From contig NC_090319.1 in NCBI RefSeq assembly GCF_040869045.1, forward strand, positions 347,738,302 to 347,802,301: a DNA stretch of 64,000 bases, given 5' to 3'. Both the position numbers and the translations under genes were made by a program. Shown one piece after another: positions 36,314-46,949 of the stretch. The notes under the pieces were generated by a model, which did not search any database, had not been told where the DNA came from, and saw only the letters and a program-made list of their open reading frames with translations. The stretch's first letter is position 1. Each line of letters begins with the position of its first letter. This DNA comes from Eurosta solidaginis (Eukaryota; Arthropoda; Insecta; Diptera; Tephritidae).

Positions 36314-36659
36314 CCAAAGAGGATAAATACAATAAGAGCCGTCACTCGTTATTTTTTTGGCATTTACTCGATGTATACTGGGAGGTAGTCGCTACTTTTT
36401 TTTTGGCGAGATGTTTATAAATGTCTTCTATACATTTTCGTGGGGTATTTGTGTTTATTTTTCGACTGTATTTAATTAATTTATTTAATTCTCTTTCCAA
36501 AAATCACAGTTGCACAAGGGGCCTATACGGCATGGATAAATGCCAGACAATTAAAAATGTCCCTCTCAGAAAACATTCGGCATCAATTTTTTCAATTTCC
36601 AGGGAGATACTCGCCACAAAATAACGAGTGACGGCTCTTATTGTATTTATCCTCTTTGG
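36314..36659. mobile_element. 346-bp MITE with 42-bp perfect TIRs
   Basis: The left arm starts CCAAAGAGGATAAATACAAT and the right arm ends with its complement. The arms are identical for 42 bases (through AGCCGTCACTCGTTATTTT). TTCGA flanks both ends (36309-36313 and 36660-36664), a likely 5-bp target-site duplication; the match can be read as nine bases (TTCGACCAA) if four terminal bases are counted outside. The interior has no coding capacity; the frame at 36421 is chance. Perfect arms argue for a recent insertion. Superfamily unassigned. Confidence 0.85.
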
Positions 36660-36664
36660 TTCGA

Positions 36665-37507
36665 CCAATGTGATTAGACAACTCAACCCCGTGTGCGATA
36701 CATATCGTTTGTTTTCGAATCTCAGTCTGTGCTATGCTTCACTGCGGTATAGAATTGAAAACTAATTCACTGCTTTTGTTATGTTCTTAGATGCACCGAC
36801 CATACTTCCATATACAAACATACATACATATATATATGTCGTCAGACTTCCTCCATCACTTGAGACAATGTAAATGACTTTGTTGTTTGTGTATTGTTGT
36901 GCGTTTGAATAATATTTTTAATTGCAAAATAAGCCGGCTTAGTGCACTTAACGCAACCTAAAAAGTAGTACAGAAAGGCAATGTTAAAAGGAAATGCGTT
37001 GAAAGAAATCCGTATGAAAGTTGAAAAATTCTCACTTGAAATTTCAAAGCCAGACAAGGAACACATGCATATGACATGCAAAGACTGCACTTCCTTATTC
37101 GCACGTCCTTAAAAAAATATCAAAGTTTCATATGCGCATATATTTACATATGTACATAATACACACACACATATTTATGTGAAGGTGTAAGCATTCAAAC
37201 ATTTCTTGAATGAGTGCGTGCAGTGTAGACGACTATATATGTAAATGCATCGTAGCATAAATGCGTGTATACCTACATATATGGGGAGTCATCTTTTTAT
37301 TCATACGCGCTTTTATCAATGCCTCAGCAGCTGAAAGTGGCTAACACGGCGTATACACAACCTTTATGTACTCGTAAATGGAAGAATCATGAGTACATGG
37401 AATTTCATTCATTTGTAGCAAATTATGTGAGTACATATAAATATACGCATACACGCATACGGGTCATGCCACACGAACTTAACCCACTAAAAAAATTTAC
37501 TACGATT
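36665..37507. other. AT-rich spacer
   Basis: Dense ACATATAT/CATATGTA sequence (36810-36840, 37120-37280). The 96-residue frame at 37265 runs into the LTR and is not a gene. Confidence 0.5.
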
Positions 37508-37742
37508 TGTAGGGTTATATTTATATTCAACTTTAAATGTACCTACTTTAAATAAATTGAATTTTTTTGCTCTTGTTAATTTTTATTTTTCAATTGTAAA
37601 ATATTGTCTTTCAAAAATTTTCATTCGGTTGAAATATTTAAAAACGTTTTGTAACATACTTTTAGGAGCGGTTAAATAAAAATATTTTATAAAAATAAAT
37701 AGTGCTTATTATTAAATAGTGATTTACATATTAAATACCACA
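37508..37742 (+). repeat. 5' LTR
   Basis: TG...CA ends, AATAAA at 37675-37680 as a likely poly(A) signal, and an AT-rich body. It is identical to the 3' LTR except near the end (GATTTACATATT here, GATTTATATATT there). Confidence 0.95.
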
Positions 37743-37743
37743 T

Positions 37744-37761
37744 TGGCGATCTAGCCAGCCA
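37744..37761 (+). promoter_or_regulatory. Putative tRNA primer binding site
   Basis: TGGCGATCTAGCCAGCC begins one base after the LTR. TGG is the complement of the tRNA CCA end. TGGCGATC would pair with the 3' end of a fly Arg tRNA ending in GATCG-CCA, with mismatches after eight bases. The tRNA identity is inference. Confidence 0.6.
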
Positions 37762-37810
37762 AACATAAAAACCGTCCTTCAAAAACAACGAATCAAATTT
37801 TAATTCTTGT

Positions 37811-38110
37811 ATGCTGTATGAAATAATAACGCCACCAGTTGATGTTCAGCAAAAATCGATTTATTCTCTTCTTAGTTATACATATATTATGCGAGTGGAA
37901 ACCATATTGACTTCCGAAAACGATACCATATTTCTGTTTACTATATCCAACTTATTACGTTTTTATCAGCAAATTCTTAAACAAATTGTTAAAGGTGGTG
38001 CACTTGAACAAACTTTAATTGATTTACAAAAGACCAGCGAAGAGATTTATTTAAATTCAATTTCAAATAAAGTGCGTAACATCTTGCAACGTCCAGCTCT
38101 AACTCGCTAA
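37811..38110 (+). pseudogene. Cog6: COG6-like fragment captured in the leader
   Basis: A 99-residue open frame lies between the primer site and gag, where such elements normally have no gene. From about residue 26 it reads MRVETIL, then ISNLLRFYQQILKQIV, then L-x-D-L-Q-K-T-S-E-E-I-Y-L-N-S-I-S-N-K-V-R. This matches in order and spacing the middle of COG6, a subunit of the conserved oligomeric Golgi complex that tethers vesicles in retrograde Golgi traffic (family stretch R-I-E..I-S-N-L-L-K-F-Y..L-S-K-K-x-F-F-N-S-L-S). COG6 is over 600 residues long, so about a tenth is present. TTCTCTTCTTAG at 37864-37875, just before the matching part, looks like a 3' splice site, hinting at genomic rather than cDNA capture. 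The first 25 residues do not match. Any function is unknown; the family call is from memory of the human protein. Confidence 0.6.
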
Positions 38111-38687
38111 AAGTTTTGTAATTCGTACCTTTAAACTAGTGTGAAGAGTCCTCACTACTCGAAGAATTATCTGAAAAACAAGTTGAAAATATATACCAAA
38201 TATATCGTGAACATCACAAGAGCCCTCTCTAACGCGTATTTGACGTAAACGTGGTGGTCCAAAAACTAGATTCACTTCTATAAAATTAGTTTATTTTCAA
38301 CTGCACGACGTCGTCTTCGTCGTATTTTTGGATTGTCATTATTTCAGACGTTACCGCTGCATCATTAACATCAGCCTTTCAATCAAACATTGCAAGAGCA
38401 ACAACAACAAAAGCTACAAATACAAAACAATTAAAGCCATTGCACAATACATTGTCTAATTTCATCAATCAATTTTAAAGCCATTGCACAATACATTGTC
38501 TAAATTCATCAATCAATTTTAAAACCATTGCGACAAATATTTGGTGAGCTGTATCTAGTATTAATATTATTTATATGTATCTGTATATGTATCAAAATAG
38601 ATTAATAATTTGGGTTTTGTAAACGCTCCTTTCCGGACATTTTTATTTCTTCCTATAATATAATTTTTGTAGTTATTTCTATTAACA
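38111..38687 (+). other. LTR element leader, rest
   Basis: Contains LLEELSEKQVENIYQIYREH in one frame (about 38150-38215), interrupted by stops, which I do not recognise. A short tandem repeat follows, then AT-rich leader to the gag ATG. Confidence 0.45.
38433..38531 (+). repeat. 44-bp tandem repeat in the leader
   Basis: Two full units and a partial third: AAAGCCATTGCACAATACAT starts at 38433 and 38477, then AAAACCATTGC at 38521. Confidence 0.85.
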
Positions 38688-39413
38688 ATGTTTCATTCAC
38701 CATCAAATAATATACGTACATCTACACCACGAAATCAAGTAAACGATTCACTTATTGATTTGGATAATGAAAATTATCAAAATGATTTACCAAATCCATA
38801 TGTGAATCAAAATAATGAAATTTTTGCTACATCGGTAAAACTTCCCCAATTTTGGACTAATTGCCCTGAAGCATGGTTCATCCATGCTGAAATGCAATTT
38901 AGTCGAAAGAACATTACTCAGGAAGGGACAAAATATGAATATGTCATAACTGCACTTCCACAGGATGTAATTATGACAATTCTTGATTTTATTCAAAATC
39001 CTCCTGAAAATGACAAATTTTCTGCATTAAAGAAAATTTTAATTGAACGGCACTCATTAAGTGAGAATGCCAAATTAGATCGTGTGTTATCCGATTCAGA
39101 AATGGGAGATCGTAAACCTTCTGAGTTTTATCGGTCTCTAGTGCTACTCTCTGGAAACAATTTTAGCAAAGAAGTTCTCAAAAAGCTTTGGATAAGGAAG
39201 TTGCCCAAAAATTTAAGTATTATTCTTACTAGTTCGAATTTGAATGAAATAAGTGAATTAGTTAAATTAGCCGATAATATTTGGGAAGTTTATAATAAAA
39301 ATGAAATAGCCTCAGTTAGTAATTTTCTAAATTCTAAAAGCGAAAATGCAATTATTTCAAATTTGGTTCAAACAACTAACATGATGTGCAAAATTTTGAA
39401 AAATTGTCATTAG
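38688..39413 (+). CDS. gag: gag (truncated)
   Basis: A 241-residue frame starts at the ATG after the leader. Residues 51-71 hold KLPQFW, then [10 protein letters not shown], a capsid-region signature of CsRn1/Kabuki-like Ty3 elements. The following helical region ([21 protein letters not shown] near 110-130) is the usual gag fold. The frame stops at 39411-39413 just after QTTNMM, while the coiled-coil, Arg/Ser-rich C-terminal part of gag continues in another frame from 39386. No zinc knuckle is present in either frame. Gag would normally form the particle core and bind the RNA genome; this copy lacks the nucleic-acid-binding end. Confidence 0.85.
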   Translation: MFHSPSNNIRTSTPRNQVNDSLIDLDNENYQNDLPNPYVNQNNEIFATSVKLPQFWTNCPEAWFIHAEMQFSRKNITQEGTKYEYVITALPQDVIMTILDFIQNPPENDKFSALKKILIERHSLSENAKLDRVLSDSEMGDRKPSEFYRSLVLLSGNNFSKEVLKKLWIRKLPKNLSIILTSSNLNEISELVKLADNIWEVYNKNEIASVSNFLNSKSENAIISNLVQTTNMMCKILKNCH

Positions 39414-41584
39414 AGATCAGTGAAATTAAAAATCAGATGAGTCAAAATTATTCAAGGTCCCGATCTTTTAGTAGGAATCGTTTTAGAAATCCTTCTAGAT
39501 ATCGAAAATCTACAAGTTCAAAAAAGTCATCAGATATTATTTTAACTGCAGCTAACGGTTCAACGATTTCGACATACGGTAAAAAACTTTTAAATATTAA
39601 TTTAGGACTGCGTCGCGAATTTCCGTTCACGTTTTTAATAGCGGATATAGCTAAACCAATTATTGGTGCTGATTTTTTGTGTAAATATGGTCTCTTAGTT
39701 GATGTTAAACGCAAATGCTTAGTAGATCCGATAACAAGTCTTTCAGTTAACACAATTTCATGTGTTTGTAATGTTTCGCTACCAAAAGTTTTCGCTGTTG
39801 ATAACAAATTTACAAAGTTACTAAAAGAATTTCCTTCTTTATTTTCTGAACCAGATTATTCACAACCAGTTAGACATACAACAGTTCACAGATTAGTCAC
39901 TGAAGGAAATTTGCCATTTTCTAAACCAAGACGTTTAGACCCCATTAAATTCAAAGTAGCTAAAACTGAATTCGATTTTTTAGTAAAGACAGGGATATGT
40001 AGACCTTCTAATTCAGCAGTAGCATCTCCTTTACATCTTGTACCCAAGAAGGAGTTAAATGACTGGCGTCCTTGTGGAGATTTTAGAAGATTAAATGTCG
40101 TAACAGTTCCTGATCGTTATCCTTTGCCCCATGTTCATGACTTCAACATGAATCTAAGAAATAAGAAAATATTTTCAAAATTAGATTTGGTAAGAGCTTA
40201 TCACCAAATTCCAATGGCAGAAGAGGATATCTATAAAACTGCAATCACTACGCCTTTTGGCATGTTTGAATTTTTACGAATGCCTTTCGGGCTTAGGAAC
40301 TCCGCGCAAACTTTTCAACGATTTATTAATGAAGTAGTTAGTAATTTAGACTTTGTTTTTACATATATTGATGATCTCTTCATGGCAAGCGAAAATGAGG
40401 AACAACACTTCAAAGATCTTCGCGTACTATTTCAGCGCCTAACGGAGTACGGTTTAAATATAAAACCAAGTAAATGTACTTTTGGCGTAACAAATGTTGA
40501 CTTTTTAGGACATAATATTTCTGAAAGGGGAATTAGACCCTCAGAAGAAAAAGTTTTAGCCATTCGAAATTTTGATCGTCCAAAATCTATTAAGCAGGCA
40601 CAAAAATTTATTGGTATGGTTAATTATTACCATCGATATATACCAAAATTAGCAGACTTTACGACAGTTATCTATGATTTAATTAATAGAACAAATAAGA
40701 AACGAGACAAGATTTTAATTTGGGACGATACATCTAATAAAGCTTTCGAATGCATTAAAGAAAAGTTTGCATCTGCGATATTGTTAAATTATTTTAACAA
40801 AGATGCAAAACTTTCTTTAAATGTAGATGCATCCAATACGGCAATAGGTGGTGTCATACATCAAACGTTTAATAATAAGTCAGAACCACTTGCATTCTTT
40901 TCAAAGAAATTGTCTCCATCCGAAATTAAATATAGTGCATTTGATAGGGAACTATTAGCTATTTATTTGAACATTAAACATTTTCGTTACCTTCTAGAAG
41001 GACGTGAATTTACAGTTTTCACAGATCACAAGCCTCTTGTATTTGCTTTAAATTCAAAAACAGAACGCAGTCCAAGACAGACTAGACATATGGAATTCAT
41101 TGCGCACTTTACGAATGACAATAGGTATATTAAAGGACAAGAAAATGTTGTAGCTGATACATTATCTCGTGCGTTTGAAGTAGAAGCGATTAATAATTCG
41201 GACATTAATTTAAAAATTTTACAAAGTGAACAACAACAAGACAGTGAATTAAGCAAACTTACCTCAGAGCAAACATTTTTAAATTTGAAACTAATAAAAA
41301 TTCCAGTTCTTAACTTTAATATATGGTGCGAAATGTCAGGAGAAAATCCTAGGCCTTTCATTCCAAACAATTTAAGAAAAATAATATTTGATATGTTACA
41401 TGGGATTTCACATCCTGGTAGTAGAGCTACACGTCGTTTGATAGTTAAGAAATATGTTTGGCCTAAAATGAATAAAGATATTAATACTTGGTCTAAAGAA
41501 TGTATAAGTTGTCAAAAATCGAAAGTACATCGTCATACAAAATCTCCAGTTATGCAAATTCCAATTCCAAAATCTAGATTTTAA
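39386..41584 (+). CDS. pol: pol, first part: protease remnant, RT, RNase H, IN zinc domain
   Basis: 732 residues open, overlapping gag by 28 bases in another frame. Residues 1-50 are gag C-terminus (Ser/Arg rich). Residues 52-100 ([17 protein letters not shown]) are the distal half of a retropepsin; the D-T-G active-site half is absent, so protease is dead. RT about 165-430: S-K-L-D-L with D266, [17 protein letters not shown] at 327-330. RNase H about 470-595: D481, E522, D547, D591 in their usual settings. Integrase zinc domain: H672, H676, C706, C709. The frame ends in a TAA at 41582-41584 at the start of the integrase core. All visible RT and RNase H catalytic residues are intact. Confidence 0.95.
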   Translation: MQNFEKLSLEISEIKNQMSQNYSRSRSFSRNRFRNPSRYRKSTSSKKSSDIILTAANGSTISTYGKKLLNINLGLRREFPFTFLIADIAKPIIGADFLCKYGLLVDVKRKCLVDPITSLSVNTISCVCNVSLPKVFAVDNKFTKLLKEFPSLFSEPDYSQPVRHTTVHRLVTEGNLPFSKPRRLDPIKFKVAKTEFDFLVKTGICRPSNSAVASPLHLVPKKELNDWRPCGDFRRLNVVTVPDRYPLPHVHDFNMNLRNKKIFSKLDLVRAYHQIPMAEEDIYKTAITTPFGMFEFLRMPFGLRNSAQTFQRFINEVVSNLDFVFTYIDDLFMASENEEQHFKDLRVLFQRLTEYGLNIKPSKCTFGVTNVDFLGHNISERGIRPSEEKVLAIRNFDRPKSIKQAQKFIGMVNYYHRYIPKLADFTTVIYDLINRTNKKRDKILIWDDTSNKAFECIKEKFASAILLNYFNKDAKLSLNVDASNTAIGGVIHQTFNNKSEPLAFFSKKLSPSEIKYSAFDRELLAIYLNIKHFRYLLEGREFTVFTDHKPLVFALNSKTERSPRQTRHMEFIAHFTNDNRYIKGQENVVADTLSRAFEVEAINNSDINLKILQSEQQQDSELSKLTSEQTFLNLKLIKIPVLNFNIWCEMSGENPRPFIPNNLRKIIFDMLHGISHPGSRATRRLIVKKYVWPKMNKDINTWSKECISCQKSKVHRHTKSPVMQIPIPKSRF

Positions 41585-42439
41585 CACATTCACTTAGATA
41601 TTGTTGGACCCTTACCTGTTTCAAAAGGATATCGTTACATATTAACTATAATTGATAGATTTACACGTTGGCCAGAGGCATTCGCACTAAGAGATATTTC
41701 TGCAGTTACGGTTGTAAATAAATTTTTTAAAGAATATATTTCACGTTTTGGAGTTACATTAGAAATAACAACAGATCAGGGATCTCAATTTACTTCAAAC
41801 TTGTTTTCATAATTAATGAAACTTCTTGGAAGTCATCAAATAACAACTTCTCCTTATCATCTCCAAGCTAATGGAATGATAGAACGTTTTCATAGACAGC
41901 TTAAATCTTCAATAATGGCTAGGAATGGATCCAGAGATTGGTATGAAGAGTTACCAATAGTACTTATGGGTTTGCGATCGATTTTTAAAGAAGATATTTC
42001 AGCAACACCGGCTGAAATGGTTTATGGACAAAATTTAAGATTACCTGGTGAATTATTTGTTTCAACTACAGAGAATATAACTTAAACGGATGTTTTAAGT
42101 AGTTTGCGTGAACATTTTAAAAATTTTAAATCAAATTTGGAATATCATCAAAATTCTAGTGGCATTTTTGTTCCAAAAGATTTAAAAGATTGTCATTTTG
42201 TTTTTGTACGTGTAATAAACAAACATTCCTTGCAACATCCGTATGAAGGTCCTTGTAGAGTTATTGAAAAAGATATTAAAAAATTTAAAATTGAAATAAA
42301 CAATGAAATTAAATCTATTCCTATTGATCGTTTAAAACCAGCAATGATCGATAAAATACAGATACCTAACACAAAAACAAAAAAGAAAGTTACTTTTAAT
42401 TTATTTAACATTAAATCTCCGGAAGGGGGAGTATTGTAG
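41585..42439 (+). pseudogene. pol, integrase core and C-terminus with in-frame stops
   Basis: Same frame as the preceding pol part. The D,D-35-E core is complete: D in LDIVG (codon 41597), D in TTDQGSQF (codon 41774) and E in MIERFH (codon 41882), with 35 residues between the last two. Besides the TAA at 41582, TAA codons occur at 41810-41812 and 42083-42085. The final frame (from 42086) ends at a TAG at 42437-42439, which lies inside the first bases of the 3' LTR. No frameshift is needed across the whole region. Integrase would insert the cDNA; here it cannot be made as one chain. Confidence 0.9.
42420..42432 (+). promoter_or_regulatory. Polypurine tract
   Basis: GGAAGGGGGAG directly upstream of the 3' LTR (two to four bases before TGTAGGG), the expected primer site for plus-strand DNA synthesis. 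Confidence 0.85.
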
Positions 42440-42669
42440 GGTTATATTTATATTCAACTTTAAATGTACCTACTTTAAATAAATTGAATTTTTTTGCTCT
42501 TGTTAATTTTTATTTTTCAATTGTAAAATATTGTCTTTCAAAAATTTTCATTCGGTTGAAATATTTAAAAACGTTTTGTAACATACTTTTAGGAGCGGTT
42601 AAATAAAAATATTTTATAAAAATAAATAGTGCTTATTATTAAATAGTGATTTATATATTAAATACCACA
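42435..42669 (+). repeat. 3' LTR
   Basis: Same length as the 5' LTR and, by eye, one substitution in 235 bases. Confidence 0.95.
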
Positions 42670-42985
42670 CGACTATTGAATTAAATTTTGGAAAATTTCA
42701 TTTAAGAATGAGTCCAATTGAAAAAATAAATCATTGCAATTTGATTATATTGCACAAAGGGGTTTTATAACTTTCATCTATAACGTGCCATAAATTATAT
42801 CAAAATAATAAACATCGAAAAAGCCTTTGATTGAGACATGTACGTCGGTCCTTTCGCTAATGCGAAAACTTCAAAAAAATTTAGATATTGTGGGGATATT
42901 AGCATTACTATGCTGTTAGTAAATAATCACAACAAAAAAACAGCATTTTTTCCATAAAAGTCCACTTATAAAAGTAAAATCTTTA
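42670..42985. repeat. Decayed dispersed-repeat remnant
   Basis: ATATCAAAATAATAAACATCGAAAAAGCC, TTTGATTGAGACATGTACGTC and ATGCGAAAACTTC follow the order of the 5' part of copies A-E (TATCAAAATAATCAGGATCG..GATTGAGCCATGTCCGTC..CGATAACTTGAG). Only this much is recognisable. Confidence 0.5.
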
Positions 42986-42997
42986 TTTTTATTTTTT

Positions 42998-43224
42998 GAG
43001 TCCTATAGAAATAGTTAAACTCGGACTTTTAAAAATAAAAGTTTAATCCGGACTTATATTTTTTAAGGCCAACGTAAAAAAAATTTATTTCGGATAAGCC
43101 GTTTCTTTGTTATCAAGCCGGACTTTTACTTTGCTCTTAAAAAATATAAGTCCGGATTTAACTTTTATTTCCGGACTTTTATTTTTAAAAGTCCGAGTTT
43201 AACTAGTTCTATCGGACCCAGGTA
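42998..43224. mobile_element. Foldback element
   Basis: TCCTATAGAAATAGTTAAACTC on the left and GAGTTTAACTAGTTCTATCGGA on the right are inverted copies. The arms continue inward through AAAGTCCG/CGGACTTT words and CGGACTTATATTTTTTAAG / CTTAAAAAATATAAGTCCG, giving arms of about 65-85 bases around a spacer of about 70. No coding capacity and no clear target duplication. Confidence 0.75.
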
Positions 43225-43544
43225 ATAAAAATCCGGAAATAATTTTTATCTTAATCCAAATATATTAAAAGTCGAAAATTAATAGCTTTGCACGGAATTT
43301 TATTATAAAAGGAATAACAGTTTCCGCCCCTGTTAAAAACAATTGCAAATGGACAATAGCCATGCAACTTTTCGATAACGCAAATTTCGTAAAATTCAAT
43401 CATGGGATAGTTTCCTACCGAAGATAGATAAACAGATGACACTTGGGAATTGAGTAGAAAGAAAATTAAGTTTAAATTGGTCGACGTCCAGGACCACTTT
43501 ATAATTAATATTTTTGAAAATCAACCTTTTTTATATCGCATAAA
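43225..43544. other. Spacer
   Basis: Nothing recognised. Confidence 0.5.
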
Positions 43545-43720
43545 GGTTCCTCTCAAGTGAGTTGTGCGAAATAATGAAGCCCATCGTAAATCGGCTAATT
43601 GGACCCTATCAAAGTGGCTTCAGACCTGGCAGATCGTTTTAGGTTAGGATATCTCAAAATCCTGACATGCTGGGCCAAATATGAGGACGGATTCGGATTC
43701 AGCGCGCGAAAATACGTCGG
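43545..43720 (+). pseudogene. LINE reverse transcriptase fragment
   Basis: At 43565-43625 the reading CEIMKPIVNRLIGPYQSGFRPGR (split by one frame from the annotated ATG frame) is a classical LINE RT segment ending in G-F-R-P-G-R-S. Downstream it degrades. Confidence 0.7.
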
Positions 43721-43837
43721 AAATGACTTCCTGATTCAAAACAAAAAAAGCCTATTTTTGCAGGCCTGTGTTATAGAATATTATGCACCGTCTACAAACT
43801 CATTTTATTTTACTTTTATGGGGAAAAATAATTTTAA

Positions 43838-46800
43838 CAAGTAAGGAAGGTTAAGTTCGGGTGTAACCGAACATTACATACTCAGTTGAGAGCTATGGTG
43901 ACAACATAAGGGAAAATAACCATGTAGGAAAATGAACCGAGGGAAACCCTGGAATGTGTTTGTATGACATGTGTATCAAATGAATGGCATTAAAGAGTAT
44001 TTTATGAGGGAGTGGGCCATAGTTCTATAGGTGGACGCCATTTAGGGATATAGCCATAATGGTGGATCAGGGTTGACTCTAGAATGCGTTTGTACGATAT
44101 GGGTATCAAATGAAAGGTGTTAATGAGTATTTTAAAAGGGCGTGGACCTAAGTTCTATAGATGGACGCCTTTTCGAGATATCGCCGTAAAGATGGACCAG
44201 GGGTGACTCTAGGATGCGTTTGCACAATATGGGCATCAAACGAAAGGTGTTAATGAGTATTTTAAAAGGGAGTGGGCCTTAGTTCTATAGGTGGACGCCG
44301 TTTCGAGATATCGTCATAAAGGTGGACCAGGGGTGACTCTAGAATGCGTTTGTACGATATGGGTATCAAATGAAAGGTGTTAATGAGTATTTTAAAAGGG
44401 AGTGGGCCTTAGTTCCATAGGTGGACGCCGTTTCGAGATATCGCCATAAAGGTGGACCAGGGGTGACCCTAGAATTTGTTTGTACAATATGGGCATCAAA
44501 CGAATGGTGTTAATGAGTATTTTAAAAGGGAGTGGGCCTTAGTTCTATAGGTGGATGCCGTTTCGAAATATCGCCATAAAAGTGGACCAGGGGTGACTCT
44601 AGAATGTGTTTGTACGATATGGATATCAAATTAAAGGTATTAATGAGGATTTTAAAAGGGAGTGGTGGTTGTTGTATAGGTGGTCGCCTTTTCGAAATAT
44701 CGCCGTAAAGGTGGACCAGGGGTGACTCTAGAATGCGTTTGTACGATATGGATATCAAATTAAAGGTATTAATGAGTATTTTAAAAGGGAGTAATCCTTA
44801 GTTCCATAGGTGGACGCCGTTTCGATATATCGCCATAAAGGTGGACCAGGGGTGACCCTAGAATTTGTTTGTACAATATGGGTATCAAAAGAAAGGTGTT
44901 AATGAGTATTTTAAAAGGGAGTAATCCTTAGTTCCATAGGTGGACGCCGTTTCGAGATATCGCCATAAAGGTGGACCAGGGGTGACCCTAGAATTTGTTT
45001 GTACAATATGGGTATCAAAAGAAAGGTGTTAATGAGTATTTTAAAAGGGTGTGGGGCTTAGTTCTATAGGTGGACACCTTTTCGGACTATCGCCACAAAG
45101 GTGGACCAGGGGTGACTCTAGAATGTGTTTGTACGATATGGGTATCAAATTAAAGGTATTAATGAGGGTTTTAAAAGGGAGTGGTGGTTGTTGTATAGGT
45201 GGTCGCATTTTCGAGATGTCGCCATAAAGGTGGACCAGGGGTGACCCTAGAATTTGTTTGTACAATATGGGCATCAAAAAAAAAGTTAATGAGTATTTTA
45301 AAAGGGAGTATTCCTTAGTTCCATAGGTGGACGCCGTTTCGAGATATCGCCATAAAGGTGGAGCAGGGGTGACCCTAGAATTTGTTTGTACAATATGGGT
45401 ATCAAAAGAAAGGTGTTAATGAGTATTTTAAAAGGGTGTGGGGCTTAGTTCTATAGGTGGACGCCTTTTCGAGATATCGCCATAAAGGTGGACCAGGGGT
45501 GACTCTAGAATGAGTTTGTACGATATGGGTATCAAATTAAAGGTACTAATGAGAGTTTTAAAAGGGGGTGGTGGTAGTTGTATATGTGAAGGCGTTTTCC
45601 AGATATCGACCAAAATGTGGACTAGGGTGACCCAGAACATTATCGGTTGGATACCGCTAATTTATTTATATATGTAATACCTGGCAAGATTTTAAGGGTG
45701 TTTTATTTCTCCCTGCAGAACTTTTTTTCTTTTTCTTCTACTTAATATGGTAGGTGTCACAACCATTTTATAAAGTTTTTTCTAAAGTTATATTTCGCGT
45801 CAATAAAACAATCCAATTACCTTACCATGTTTCATCCCTTTTTTCATATTTGGTATAGAATTATGGCATTTTTTTCATTTTTCGCAATATTCGATATCGA
45901 AAAAGTGGGCGTGGTCATAGTCGGATTTCGTTCATTTTTCATACCAAGGTAAAGTGGGTTCAGATAAGTACGTGAACTGAGTTTAGTAAAGATACATCGA
46001 TTTTTGCTCAAGTTATCGTGTTAACGGCCATGCGGAAGGACAGACGGACGACTGTGTATAAAAACTGGGCGTGGCATCAACCGATTTCGCCCATTTTCAC
46101 AGAAAACAGTTAACGCCATAAAATCTATGCCCCTACCAAATTTCAAAAGGATTGGTTAATTTTTGTTCGATTTATGGCATTAAAAGTATCCTAGACAAAT
46201 TAAATGAAAAAGGGCGGAGCCACGCCCATTTTTAAATTTTCTTTTATTTTTGTATTTTGTTGCACCATATCATTACTGGAGATGAATCTTGACATAATTT
46301 ACTTATATACTGTAAAGATATTAAATTTTTTGTTAAAATTTTACTTTAAAAAAAATTTTTTTTTAAAAGTGGGCGTGGTCCTTCTCCGATTTTGCTAATT
46401 TTTATTAAGCGTACATACAGTAATAAGACTAACGTTCCTGCCAAATTTCATCATGATATCTTCAACGACTGCCAAATTACAGCTTGCAAAATTTTAAATT
46501 ACCTTCTTTAAAAAGTGGGAGGTGCCACGCCCATTGTCCAAAATTTTACTAATTTTATATTTTGCGTCATAAGTTCAACTCATCTACCAAGTTTCGTCGC
46601 TTTATCTGTCTTTTGTAATGAATTATCGCACTTTTTCGATTTTTCGAAATTTTCGATATCGAAAAATTGGGCGTGGTTATAGTCCAATATCGTTCATTTT
46701 AAATAGCGATCTGAGATGAATGCTCAGGAACCTACATACCAAATTTCATCAAGATACCTCAAAATTTACTCAAGTTATCGTGTTAACGGACGGACGGACG

Positions 46801-46949
46801 GACGGACATGGCTCAATCAAATTTTTTTTCGATCCTGATTATTTTGATATATGGAAGTCTATATCTATCTCGATTCCTTTATATATGTACAACCAACCGT
46901 TATCCAATCAAACTTAATATACTCTGTGAGCTCTGCTCAACTGAGTATA
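43838..46949 (-). mobile_element. Large non-coding repeat, copy D (minus)
   Basis: The best preserved copy: it starts CAAGTAAGGAAGG, with hairpin GTTCGGGTGTAACCGAAC and TACTCAGTTGAGAGC, and ends GAGCTCTGCTCAACTGAGTATA. At 3112 bp it is almost the same length as copy A (3108), although both carry long arrays. It includes a GGAC tetranucleotide run at 46789-46806, modules with GTGGGCGTGGTC, and the satellite array. Confidence 0.75.
43930..45630 (-). repeat. Satellite array in copy D, period about 130 bp
   Basis: About thirteen monomers marked by GTGACTCTAGAAT(G) and GTTTGTACGATATGGG. Monomers alternate between types (GACTCTAGAATGCG and GACCCTAGAATTTG), and multi-monomer blocks repeat (44780-45040), which suggests higher-order duplication inside the array. 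Confidence 0.9.

Larger units (their letters stand above)
37508..42669 (+). mobile_element. Ty3-type LTR retrotransposon, young but defective
   Basis: Two 235-bp LTRs (37508-37742, 42435-42669) start TGTAGGG and end TACCACA; by eye they differ at one base. The order is LTR, primer site, leader with a COG6-like fragment, gag, pol (protease remnant, RT, RNase H, integrase), polypurine tract, LTR: Ty3/Gypsy order. The gag motif K-L-P-x-F-W..W-F..A-E-x-Q-F and the protease-RT spacing resemble the CsRn1/Kabuki group. Flanking CGATT/CGACT is an imperfect duplication. Gag and pol are out of frame and integrase has three stops, so it cannot make a full polyprotein. Its recent movement implies help from an intact relative. 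Confidence 0.9.

Noticed and set aside
39386..41584. Endogenous virus with an envelope gene
   Set aside because: After integrase the sequence goes straight to the polypurine tract and LTR; there is no env-like frame.
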